From NCBI GenBank assembly GCA_944990035.1, contig CALYLX010000076.1:22207-86206 (forward strand): 64,000 nucleotides of DNA. Reading direction: 5' to 3'. This document shows positions 23,301 through 33,979 of this stretch, in pieces. The notes below the pieces were generated by a model. That model searched no databases. It was given only the letters and a program-made list of their open reading frames with translations, and was not told the origin of the DNA. Every line of letters starts with the position of its first letter. Position 1 is the stretch's first letter. The translations under genes were made by a program, and so were the position numbers. The DNA comes from Clitopilus passeckerianus. Lineage: Eukaryota; Basidiomycota; Agaricomycetes; Agaricales; Entolomataceae.

Positions 23301-24131
23301 TGGGCGAACTATCCACCACTGTGTATTGGCAAATGCCAGATTTGTTCCCGAAAATCGCTCAGTCGGACGTCAATTGTAATTCATACGTAATACAACTCTT
23401 GTATCATCTGGATTCGGACATATACACCCTATGGTTCCCCTTTCGCTGGCTACCGTCCTATTATTCTGTCCCGCGGGGAGAGCCATTTTTCAATTATCCA
23501 CTCAAGCAGGGAACCCCTAGCAGGTACCTGAACAGCCAGATACTTACCAGTTTCGGCTTGGCGGTCCGTTGGGTCGGGGAATGGACTCAGGCCCCTAGAA
23601 CGATTATAATCACTGAAAGATATCGAGCGACAGTGGATGACTATTCGTAGGGTCGAGCTGGTCAGACTCAGATTCCAGACTATAAGCGAGTGATGGCGGT
23701 GTCTGAATGGTTGGGTTTGGCCTTAGTGGTGCAATCCGTAGAAAGTAGGGAGGAGCTGGTTAGATTTATCGGTTGCAACGGATGGAATGACCTTCGATCG
23801 AAATTGACGCCTTTTGTGGACCGCGTATCACAAAATGCTCCATGAACTAACCATAAACGGATCTAGAATCTAGCAAAAGTCAGAATCTAGTCTGGAAGAG
23901 GGGTGGGTACCCTCCTTCCAGATTTCGAGTCTGACCAGCCAACTTTTGCTCCAACTCTCAGGGTTCCACACAAGCAATGTCTCCCGGCAGTTCGGCATCC
24001 CTCGCTTCATCTGGTCTAGAAAGTAGTCTGACCAGAATGACCCTACGGATAGTCATCCAGTATTGTTAAGGATTTTTCAATAATCTTGCCTTAAATACGA
24101 CTACCATCTCTCGAGCTCGAGTCAATCTGCC
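23301..24131. other. Intergenic, MYND copies B-C
   Basis: About 830 bases. Short frames (for example 23300-23650 plus strand) lack motifs. The repeated words near 23880-24050 (ccagaatgaccctacggatagtc; tctagtctggaagag) suggest old repetitive sequence, but I cannot name it. Confidence 0.35.
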
Positions 24132-25262
24132 ATGTCTATAGCATGGAACGTTTCTGATTTTCTTGTTCTTTCCGCAAAGCTAGGCGAATCTGGCTTGGTG
24201 TTGTCTGGCCCACCCATCTCAGTCTATAACCTTGCACACGCCCTTGGTAAGGATACCATTCCACATGCCGCTATTCTCACTCGTTGAATCTATATTTTTT
24301 GGAATTGTTGAAATTGGTCCTCCGGCTAAGCCTTTCTTTCACGAGCTGGAACTGATGTATGCCAGTGGTCCAGTCAGTTATCTTTGGAGAAGCTGAAATA
24401 CACTTATCAAGATACTTAACTGAGCCTCGTATAGCTCCATCTTGATATGAAGATCCCACCCGCTCAGCAACAACAGACGTTTCATGAATTCACTGTTAAA
24501 TATATAGTTGAAACGGCTCAGGCGTCACTCGACGCCTTGATCCACACCAGAAGTTCATTTTACTTCACAATTCCTATTCAGCCATGCTACTTCGCCTTCA
24601 GAGATCATTCTTCGAAGAATATCTGCGGTCGTGGAATCATACGATAGCCAATGGCAGGCAGCTGATGGTAGTATGTGCAGAAAGGATTCTGGACGTGCTC
24701 TCCTCACCACGGGTGACTTCTCCCCGACCATACGCATGACGCTCTTTCAGTTGATGCTGCTTCAGGCGGCTTAGAGCTTCTTTCCAGCCTTCTCACAGCA
24801 TACGTGACGCCCAAAAATTACATGAAGCTCCTGCCACCCTCGATTCGGACCAGTTTACTTCCTTTTCTGCACGCATGGAACGAAACGGCACCAAAAAAGT
24901 TGCAGCGGGAGATGGTCACGGGGATCATATCGATCCTGTTGGGTTCCAAAGGCACTTTGAAGCATACCCAGGAGCTTCGTAGGTCGCTTGATGGCTCGAG
25001 CGCTTGCGCACTGCCCGAATGCAACAAGGCAGGACTGAAGAAATGTTCCCGGTGGGTCGTAGCTTTCTGAAAAGCTGAAGCAAAGTAATTCACGATGAAT
25101 TTACATCAGGTGCAAAACTGTTCGATATGTTAGTACAAATTGGATTGCCTCTAAGCATCCGGTCTAATCCACCTTCCGCAGTGTAGTGTCACCCATTAAA
25201 GGCGCCATTGGGAGCGTCGGATTGACCCCCACCGAAACCACTGCTTCTATACCAAGTACTGA
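24132..25262 (+). pseudogene. MYND-family copy C, heavily degraded
   Basis: ATG at 24132; exon 1 ends NLAHALG before gtaagg, as in the family. Remnants follow in changing frames: GIVEIGPPAKPFFHELEL (exon 2, without a proper acceptor), LHLDMKIPPAQQQQTFHEFTV (exon 3 start), SAMLLRLQRSFFEEYLRSW, CAERILDVLSS, then SSACALPECNKAGLKKCSR, microexon CKTVRY, and CSVTH-stop (TAA)-RRHWERR...PHRNHC ending KYstop at 25262. The TAA falls at the same codon as in copy B. Several frameshifts plus the stop make this a pseudogene. Confidence 0.75.
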
Positions 25263-25458
25263 TGTCAAGCATGCAGTGAATTGAAGTCTTGCAACAATGC
25301 AAGACCCGGAATTGCATATCCTTCTGATACAATAAATAGGCATATATATTATGTACATGATTGGCTGTAAAATACAAGAACAAATTTCAGGATTCACATT
25401 CAGCCGCCTAGAACCCGATAGTCACTAATTGGTCAAACATGAGAGATTCGTGTTGATA

Positions 25459-26529
25459 CTAACCTCCACCCCCGCCTCCACATCCTCCTCCTCCTCCTCC
25501 CCCTCCACATCCACCACCACCACCACCACCATCGCCGCCGCACGCACCTCCTTCGAAAGCATCAATAATCATGTTTTTGAAGAACAGAGAATACCTTACC
25601 GCCACCACAAGCAGAGCCCCCAGCACCGCAAGCACCAGCGCCCTGAAATACATATTAGCATCTTGAACAGTCAAGGGATCATCCCACTTACCGCAGCGCA
25701 GCTCCCGCCACCTGCTCCGGCACTACTATCGACCACACCCGGCGCATAGGCAGCACATCCAACGTAGATCGGGCTATAATACCAGAGAGGGATAGGCAGC
25801 AAGAACGCTGGATCATGGGCATACGCTCTGTCCAAAGCTCGCTGGTCAAGTTTGCCCTTCTCGGCCAGTTCTTTGTCCCGAAGCAGCCTCTTGCGTCTCT
25901 TCTCCCGCCTCTTGTTCCGGCGATAGTCACTTAAGGTCTTCTTGTGATTGTCAAAGACAGAGTTATGGTCGCTCGGGTGTGTTGCCGCGAGGACCGAAAG
26001 GTCGTCTTCATAGGAGGATGGCGGGACGAGGTAGGACTTGGGACCGTTGTTAGCAGATACGAATTTAGAGAGCCTTTGGCCGATGGTTTCTCCAGGGATA
26101 GGGCATCCACAGTGCATGTACTGGACTTGGAACCGGTTCTTCCAGGCTCGGCATGTAACGTCAAAGGCTGAGGCAAGAGTGTCTTCTTCGATCTTGTCGT
26201 CACTAGCAGGAAGATATGAGAAAAAGTCGAAGAGCTGATGAAGAACTTACTGATCAATGTATCTTCCAACCAGTCTCTTGCTGTCCATATTGTATTGGTT
26301 ACCGAGCAATTGGTGAGTGTGCCAGGCAAGATCAATATCGAGCGTCGGGACGAAGAAACCCGCAGGAGAGGACGACATCAGATCCAAGAATCTATGTAGG
26401 TGTGGGCGACAAGTCAACGAAAATGGGTGAAACCACCTACGCGTGATATCGACCAATACTATGTTGTAATGCAATCTCATCGAGAGGATCGTCGAAGCAC
26501 CCGGGTTCCGTCCATCTGAGAGCATGCAT
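25459..26529 (-). pseudogene. DUF1399 glycine-rich protein, 5'-truncated second copy
   Basis: This copy holds only the C-terminal half of the DUF1399 protein: MHALRWTEPGCFDDPLDE, LHSIGRYHA-like segment, FLDLMSSSPAGFFVPTLDID, WHTHQLLGNQY, VGRYIDQ, MHCGCPIPGETIGQ, ATHPSDHNSVFD, a basic run (RRNKRREKRRKRLL), then a tail of Gly runs broken by Cys (GGGGGGGCGGGGGG) to the stop at 25459. The N-terminal half seen in the 17.4-20.0 kb copy is absent: upstream of SFVQK the sequence belongs to a plus-strand frame. A short protein could start at the ATG at 26529, so it may be a truncated gene rather than dead; its introns and frame look intact. Confidence 0.65.
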
Positions 26530-26556
26530 TTTCTGGACGAACGAGCACTTCAAGTC

Positions 26557-27123
26557 ATGGACGTTGATGCAGACATCTCAGGAGAGACCTCTAGTCACAC
26601 CGTTCTCAGATTATCACCCGGCGCAGTGACACTTCAGATCCTCACGTATGTTCTCCGTACTCGCGTGCATGTTTCCCAACTCAGCATCATTGTTTCTAGC
26701 GAAACCCAAAATCACAATGGCCAATCGAGCCAGCAAATTGCACCAGGCGTCATCCTGAATCTGAGATATCGAGTGTTCTACCAACCACCCCACCTGCAAG
26801 TAACAGGAGGCCCTGCCACTCTCCTGAATCTTTCCTCCGCCATATCACAAGCGATCACAGAACCCCTCGTTCGAACTTTCTTGATCGACGACCAGCATGC
26901 TTATGTTGTGATCGGAAAGGTGAAAGGGCATGGAGGACGTGCAAGTCTAGCGGAATATGAGGAGCCACTGCAAGTCAGACAGATGCGACGTGCTCATCAG
27001 TCCCGTACGTTGTGGACCAAATACCAAGAATTGCGCAAGGTTTCCCCAATGGCCGACGTTGGCGCGTTGATTATTGTCAACCTGTTGTTTGTTTTGGTCG
27101 CAATTGTGCGGCAACGTAGTTGA
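26557..27123 (+). CDS. Unrecognised protein with C-terminal membrane helix
   Basis: A single-exon frame; I take the ATG at 26557 (MDVDADISG, 188 residues) because the upstream in-frame ATG at 26524 lies inside the antisense of the DUF1399 exon. The body is soluble and beta-rich in look (HVSQLSIIVSSETQ, GVILNLRYRVFYQPP, HAYVVIGKVKGHGG). The last residues form one hydrophobic helix (VGALIIVNLLFVLVAIV) followed by a short basic end, the layout of a tail-anchored membrane protein. No family recognised. Absence of introns is unusual here, so it could also be part of a larger gene. Confidence 0.45.
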   Translation: MDVDADISGETSSHTVLRLSPGAVTLQILTYVLRTRVHVSQLSIIVSSETQNHNGQSSQQIAPGVILNLRYRVFYQPPHLQVTGGPATLLNLSSAISQAITEPLVRTFLIDDQHAYVVIGKVKGHGGRASLAEYEEPLQVRQMRRAHQSRTLWTKYQELRKVSPMADVGALIIVNLLFVLVAIVRQRS

Positions 27124-27619
27124 ACGCTATCTCTTGGCATAACCGACGAACCATATACCCAACATCATTGTAAAATACCACATTTATTGTAATCAATTTC
27201 TATTGTCAATCCGACCAGGAGAATACTTGAACAATCCTGCCCATTTGCCAGTACTCATGCCTGGTAGCAAAATCCGAACAGCGTACTGGCTCACTCTAGG
27301 CCGAGGGTTTGGTGATCCTCCAGATTGAATGGCGTAAACTCCAAGTAGTGACGCCTCTGTAACCAGTTCATCCTGTCGAAAGCTTGGCTGCCCACTCGGG
27401 ATTCCCCGAATAATGTTTTGTAGCTGGATTCGTAAGTAAACCCGCAGTCGGGAAGAGTAAGATGAAGTGAAAAATAATATCCGTGATAAATGTACATGAT
27501 GCAAATTACAGATGAATACGGTCGTCTATGGGTAGATATGCTTGCAAATGCGACAATGATAGCAAGAAAGCAGGATAAAGTCCTTGAGATGTTGCAAATG
27601 AAATGGTCCTCCAGAACAT
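27124..27619. other. Intergenic, downstream of ZIP transporter gene
   Basis: About 500 bases between two convergent genes, probably 3' untranslated sequence. Minus-strand short frames show no motif. Confidence 0.4.
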
Positions 27620-29630
27620 CTACTCCCCGACCAACGCCATCGCCACCGCACCAGTCAACAAGCTCAAAACAGCAAGCACCTTCTTCCACAACTGTGTCCC
27701 ATGATCTCCATGACCATGTTCTTCCCGATGTCCATGCCCATTAGGTGGGCTGCTACGGGAACTTTCGCTGTCGCTCTCCTCAGCTGGAAGTTCATGATGA
27801 TGCCCATGCTCGTGGTGCCCGTGCCCATGGTCGCCACTGACATCGCCGAAAACGAAGTCACCCGCGAGCATCTCAACTGTAGCCGCATATATGAGCATTC
27901 CGGCGGATATACCAGACATTAGGCCTTGGATGACCTGCATTTGACCTTTGGGTCCCGGTTAGTAGAGACACTCTGGTATTAGATATGGGGATTGCATGCT
28001 TACCCTGCTCTGTTCTGCTAGATCCTATCTTAGAAAATGCTAGCATGCCGATAATGATGCCCAGAGGGGTGGTTACAGCGAAAAGAATAGATAACGTTGG
28101 CGGAAGCCAGTTCCAAGAACTTGTCTTCCGCCCATCTGATTCGAGATCTTCTGGGAGTACAAGCTCTGCCGTTGCTGGTGGCGGGGGTGGCGGTGGTACG
28201 CTGGCTATCCGAATTCCAAGGGACAGGCCTTCGAAAAGCTGATGGAATATAATTGCAGTGACCAGAGTGCCTATCACGAGCATCAATACCTATCATACTC
28301 GTACGAGCAAAACAATCCCGAAGCACTCACTGAAGTCAGACCCAGTCGTGACCGATAATGTCAGACCAATCACCAGAGAATGGATCATGATTCCTAGTTG
28401 TAGAACCTAGAAGAAAGAGTAAAGTCAGGACGCTTTAACTCACGAGGAAACGAGTAAATAACTAACCAGTATTCCAATAACCTGACGCCTTCTGCTAACT
28501 TTGGGCTTCTGTTGCTCCACACTCGATACCTCTTCCTCATCATCGGCAAGCACAGACTCCGGCTCCAAACCTGCTTGCTCGAATGCCATACGACAAGCAC
28601 ATCGTATATCTCTTGGGTCCCACATAGACAATGCTCCTGCATGTGGCGGTACTGCTCCCCTCAACAGCCTTGGAGAATTGTACAAGACAAGCGGAAGGAC
28701 GGCTTCGTTCTTGTTGTGATGATAACGATGATATTGGTCGAGACTGCACAGAGACCTCGTTCGCTTCCTGTGATGGTGGGGGTGGGTATTGCGTATGAGA
28801 GAGGTGGTTTCTGTAGCAATTGGATTTCCATCATTTTGGAGAGGATGGGGTTTTAGTCGCTCAGCGGGTACTGGGACGGGTACGACAATGGCAGCATCTG
28901 CGTTTACGGAAGGTTTCGGGGAAGCTCTGGGAGTTTGGGAACCACGAGATGAGGCCCTGGTATGTTGCAGAAGTGCAGGTGTCTTCGGGCGAGATGGAGG
29001 TTCAGAAGGGGCGGGAGTAGGAGGGGCTGATTCCGTTGATTGCATGTGGTCGACATAGGTAGTTGAAGCGTCTGAAGAAAATGTTCATTCCGGTGGATAC
29101 GACGAATACCCAAAATGACGTACATTCCACTAAGAAAATCACGAGGAGGGAAGCAAGACTGTAGAAGCTAGTTAGAGCTCGCAATGCAATGTATAGTATA
29201 CTTTACTCACATTATAGCGCCAGTCCAGTGTCCAATTCCAGGGTATTTACCCTTGACCACTTGGGAGTTTAAGGCGTCAAATGCATCAGGTAGTAGATGG
29301 CAGAAAGCTGTCGATAATATGACACCTAGATGCAAGATATATATCACGTTCACATTCCATTGATTAGAGAACGCACCAGTGCCGAAATGCTTGCCGATGA
29401 AGAAAACGAGATGTGGTATCCTGAGGAAGCTGACCTGTTTGGAAAGTCCGGGGAAGGAGACAGCTATACAAAGATTCCATCAGCGTCATTTTTCATTTCA
29501 TATTCTAGAGCATCGACGCACCTATGAGTGATACGAAAAATATCCCCAGCATGACGACAATTCGAGGCTCTCTCTCCTCAAGCCTGAGGGTCTCCATCGT
29601 TATCGTCCAATCGGGCGTTATGGCTGGCAT
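27620..29630 (-). CDS. ZIP-family zinc transporter
   Basis: ATG at 29630. Exons 29630-29522, 29463-29377 and 29325-29211 begin the gene, with at least four more. Membrane segments in order: IVVMLGIFFVSLIAVSF; FGTGVILSTAFCHLLPDAF (TM2-type ZIP signature); ASLLVIFLVEY; a long polar loop of about 170 residues; VLQLGIMIHSLVIGLTLS (TM4, HS-x3-G); HQLFEGLSLGIRI (TM5 metal site H-x3-E); LSILFAVTTPLGIIIGM; GLMSGISAGMLIYAATVEML; and a last helix ending the protein. The loop before the last helix is His-rich (DHGHGHHEHGHHH), a likely zinc sensor or buffer. It moves Zn2+ into the cytosol; plasma membrane or vacuolar location cannot be told. Confidence 0.87.
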
Positions 29631-30207
29631 GTTGGGCTCTGAGCGATCCTAGCAGCCCTCTGCAGCCTTCTTGCCGCCTTTATACCTTTTCGAAGGTCTT
29701 TTCGGGCTAAGTGCCAGCAAACAGCAAAGCTGTGGACATCCAGTCCGCCAGAATTGAGTAAGAGATGGTTGTAATGCCCTATTTGCTCCACCCTGAAGTG
29801 AGGACCGCACCAGTCGCGAATCGGGCTGTGGCTCAGAGAAGTCCCAGCCAATCAGATCACGCAGATATTAGCCATTTTCAAGGCTTGGAACTTTGGTGGT
29901 ACCCCATTCTTCGGCTTCGCTCACAATTTGGGAACTAGAATTCCAACCCAAAGGTAGAAGATTGTAATCAATTATAAAGTATTACAGAGACTGGCGAGTG
30001 TCGAATAGCTAAAGGAGAATTATATGGTCATCCATCCGGGTGGTACACACAAACGATGACTCGAAACGAGTGTATAGGCGGGCTGACTGAAGAAGAACCG
30101 CGAGCTGCGGGTTGAAACACCCTGAGCCCCGCGGCGGTGGAAGCGGCTTATAGGGGTTTCCTTGGTTGGGGAACGACTCGGCGACGCGATTCCGACCAGC
30201 TGGATTA
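29631..30207. other. Intergenic, ZIP gene to MYND copy D
   Basis: About 580 bases. It should hold the ZIP promoter; I saw no clear zinc-response element. Nothing else supported. Confidence 0.4.
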
Positions 30208-31380
30208 CTAGTAGACGGTCTCGAAGCAGTTTTGCTTATGTCCGAGCTTCCAAGGCGCTCCTGGAGTAGCGGGATAGTTCCAGTGCTCTCTCTGGTGGAG
30301 GGTGGAACACTAGGCTCCGTTGAATCCATCAATCCACGACAGAAATGGCATGAAGAATGATACTCACATATTGTGCTGCCAAGCACCTAGAATTGCAGGA
30401 GGAAAGTTTCAGGTAATCGGGGTGGAATCATCCATTAGCTCGAAGGTGTTCTGAAAAGGATTTACCTTGCACATGCCTTCAGACCAAACGTCTTCTCGTA
30501 CCCATGCATGCCACAAGCTTCCCAACCCCTCATGTTCTTCCGCAAAGGCATAACGTGCTCCTCAATGAACCCAGGGTCACCTGTAAGAAGCATAAAAGGC
30601 GTTCGGATTCCGGTCCTAGTCCATCCTCCTCTGGATATCGGGTCGCCCATTTGACAAGCCAAACTTTTAGTTCATTACAAATTCTTGAGGGTAGAACCTT
30701 CTCCTGGTCATCGTCCTTTATAGCCACAACGAGTACGCTTGCAAGGAGACACAGAGCATCTTGTGCGATGTGTTTATATCCCGGTCCCGGCTGCGCCTCC
30801 GGAGGTTGATCATAATAACGATCCCAATAGGGCGCGAGAGCAAGTATCCTTTCTGCAACCACCTTCGGAAGCCTCCTGTTATTTGCAGCAATCGGTTTCT
30901 GCGACTTGAGATATTTGAAGAAGTAATTTGGGCAAAAGCGGATGACGGATATTGCGCTATAACGATGATTATGGAGGTGAACCTCTCGTTCAAGATATAC
31001 ATTTCCTTCGAGGCGTTGTCGGCTAGCGAAGTTGGGTCCAGAAACTTGTCAACAGTACGAGGCAGATATTTTGCCACGAACTCGGAGCTAATGGAGGTCG
31101 CTTTTTCTACCGGATAAGCTGTCAACATTGCGACCTGAAATGAGAACGGTCGTGGTCAAATACCTGAGCTGATCCATCATTACTATTTACACCTACAAGT
31201 TTTTGGCCCCTTCTCATCCGGAGCACCTCAACGACTTTCGGAGAGCTTTGAGTTTTCTCCTTGACATCTTTGAATTGTTTCAGTTTCGGGTGCTGGCCGC
31301 CCAATCGATAGCTAAATCTCACCCCAAACGTCCGCCAACAAGTCTGCAGTTACTTCAACTTCCTCATTCGCGCCTTCCAT
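30208..31380 (-). pseudogene. MYND-family copy D, frameshift and lost zinc ligand
   Basis: Exon 1 starts at an ATG (31380; MEGANEEVEVTADLLADVWG). Exon 2 contains SPKVVEVLRMRRGQKL. Exon 3 begins VAMLTAYPVEKATSISSEF and shifts frame near 30935: SSAFAQ in one frame, NYFFKYLKSQKPIAANN in another. The finger reads CGMHGYEK: the second cysteine of the first zinc pair is Tyr (TAC for TGC). The microexon CLAAQY and last exon CSTLHQREHW...GHKQNC end normally in ETVY-stop at 30208. An insertion-like indel plus a lost ligand argue for decay, although the 3' exons and splice sites are preserved. Confidence 0.65.
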
Positions 31381-31835
31381 CTGGAACAGCCTCGCAGAGA
31401 CTGAGAGTTACGGATGTTTGCTGACCGAAGCAGCGCGACGAAAGTTGCACGATGCATTTTCACCAGCCTGGATCAGGCCGCGTGATTTGCCTGCCCTAAC
31501 CTGATCGCGTTACGGGCACTGGTGTACAGCAGGCCTGTGCGTCGCACGGTCTTTTTCAGCGAACTAGTCCTGGAGCCAGGTTAGCAATGTTGGAGCCAAA
31601 CGAGAGATGTGCCGAAATTCAATAATACTATTCGGGTGTAGAATTCGTATTGTGGTGATCTTTACATGGACATGTAGAGTATAATACTTGTGAAAAAAGA
31701 ATAAATAAGACTAGAATAGTCCCCAAGTAGAGCTGGAGAAGGCCTGTCTACGATTTTATAGAAGCGTGGCTCGGAAGACTATGGCCGTAATGCGCGAGAA
31801 GATCCATCGTAGCTCGGGGAGTCGCGCGCCGTCAT
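31381..31835. other. Intergenic, MYND copies D-E
   Basis: About 455 bases, head-to-tail on the minus strand. Promoter of copy D expected. Nothing else seen. Confidence 0.45.
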
Positions 31836-33024
31836 TCAATACTCCGTCTTGAAACAATGGTTCTTGTGTCCAAGGTTATCATGCGCTCGGATGTCGGGGT
31901 AATTCCAATGCGCCTTCTGATGAGCGGCGGAACACTGTCAGTAAGAGTATTTGGTTAGATCTTGAGTCATGATCATGATAAAACGAACGACAAACTTACA
32001 TATTGAACGGTGAGGCACCTGGCGGGGAATAAGAGTTAAGATCGTAGAAATGGCGCGACGGTCACGATATCAACACCGACCTTGAGCATGCTTTGAGATT
32101 ATCCCTTTTCTTGCACCCATGCATACCACAGGCCTCCCATCCCTTCATATTTCTTCGTACGGTCATGAGGGTCGGCTTAAGACCTGGTGATTTTGCGGGG
32201 TAATTATAAAGAATTTGAAGAAGAAGAGCCGCAGGCATGCCAATGTCATCAGTGCTTAACGGATAGTTCGGATACCCCCATTTAACAAGCCAGGGCTTTA
32301 GTGCCTTTTTAGTGCCCTTAGACAAGATCTTGTCCTCTTCATCGTCCTTGGCAGATACAACCAGAATAGTACAAAGAATAAAGAGGAGTTTCCAAAGCAC
32401 AACTCTGTGATTTATCTTTGGGTCTCCAATTGTTGGGTTCTTTAGCCATCGATCCCAAGCAGGGGCCACAGTTACGAGTCGTTCAGCCATTGCGTTCGCG
32501 AGTTGTTTCCCGTTTGCAGCGATCGGTTTCTGGGATCGCAAGTACTTGTTGAAGTAGCGAGTGATTAGAACTTCAGACAGAGCCCGAGAGAATCCGTTGT
32601 CTAAGAGAAGCTCCTGTTTTTGCAACTCGTCCGTCCACTCAGAGGGGGCTGAGATATTTAGGAATTTGTCGACAACCGCAGGAAGATATTTTGCCGCAAA
32701 TTCACAGACGAACCGAAACCCACCCGTAGGACCGTGGAGATCCACATAAATACCAATCTGTTGACGATTCGAAGGGTCTGCATTTATGAATACTCAAAAG
32801 GTGACTTACCATTCCGGCGGGAGCGAGCAACTTGTACGCTTCAGAGAGGATGGGCGGGATCTCATGAGGTTCTGAGGTTGCCTCCTTGATTCCTGAGCCG
32901 TGTGATCAGCTAGGACAGTATATAAAGGCGTTGGGAAGATGTCACCTAGCCACTCGGCCAGACTATCCGGAGTCACACCCTCCTCCAAAATCCTCTTCGC
33001 CGTTGCGCCCATGTTAGGTCTCAT
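31836..33024 (-). CDS. MYND-family protein copy E (intact)
   Basis: Exons 33024-32946, 32892-32810, 32757-32081, 32018-32000 (19 nt) and 31934-31836 join without a break to 318 residues. The ATG at 33024 (MRPNMGATAKRILEEG) is the first in frame; coding-like sequence continues upstream without an ATG, so a further 5' exon is possible. Core motifs: CEFAAKYLPAVVDKFLNI, LITRYFNKYLRSQKPIAANG, AERLVTVAPAWDRWLKNP. The C-terminal finger is CGMHGC, CSRC, CLTVQYC, CSAAHQKAHW, GHKNHC: His replaces the sixth Cys and the gap before the last H-x3-C is 17 residues. It defines the right-hand subfamily (WEACGMHGC) against the WDICGLPGC type of copy A. Function unknown. Confidence 0.78.
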
Positions 33025-33979
33025 TTTCCGTACCAGCGTAGTGTCAAGACCCGTATCGGGTGTATTTATCGCAAATGAGTTCACTATGAGCGGCGCTGCT
33101 TGGTCGAGGTAACGACGGGAAGACTCAAAGTGGTCAACTTGGCGTTGATAAACAAATTGGCAGTGGCGAGTCGGAGCGGAGTTCCCGCGTTTCGACCTGC
33201 CCTAAAGCCCGTGATTGAGAGGTTGGATTCTTGGAAACAAACGCGCCACCAATATCATCACCTGCTAATGTATACTCGTTCTCTCATAGACACGAAGCTC
33301 CAGGCTCAACATGTTGAAACCTTTACCTGAGGCAGCGGGACATCAACATCATAATTAAAGATGATCCCGCTCAAACGGTCGCTAACGATTCAGAGTTTAC
33401 AGTTACTTTGATTCATCATTTGAACTGTCTGTCTCCTGGAAGCTGGTCGACTTCAAGTCACGAATATTATCAGGCTTGGTCTATCTATGCCTAGATTATG
33501 ACGCGTGTAGAGAGAGTCACAACCTCGCACACCCTCAGAAGCAGCGATCTAGGCTTGGGGATTCAGAAATCTCGTGTCCACCTCACCAATTACATCAACA
33601 TCCTCGTTTGACCCCTCCATCTCTCGAACTCTGACAAAGGCTGTATTGTTAGGTATTTTGGGCTTCATAAAGCCGTCTGTGATGCCGCCTAAACGTAAAG
33701 CGGACCGCGCATTTGCCTGCATTATATTCAAATCGTTCCTGTTCGGGCCGGAACTCTGAGTCTGAGTTGCTGCGGCACACCATGGTGGACTTTTGACTGG
33801 AAACAGCCTTGATAATAAGGGTATGTCTTTGAACTGGCGTAGAGGGGCGTACAAGATATCCTACGACGACGCCAGTAGAGGACGTCCGACAAAGCGGGCT
33901 ACGATACCAGTACTGGGAATGTTTCTATGCCAGTGCACCACGAATTCGAAAGGTTTCGTATCCTTTGCACTTCATCACA
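33025..33979. other. Intergenic, MYND copies E-F
   Basis: About 950 bases. Coding-like sequence homologous to the 5' part of copy G exon 1 extends to about 33140 without a start codon. A minus-strand frame near 33549-33854 lacks an ATG and motifs and is not called. Confidence 0.4.

Noticed and set aside
25470..25560. CCT/CCA-rich tract taken at first as a microsatellite
   Set aside because: It encodes the Gly run of the DUF1399 protein on the minus strand in frame with the rest of the gene.
33549..33854. 101-codon minus frame between MYND copies E and F
   Set aside because: No ATG start and no similarity to the family exons on either side.
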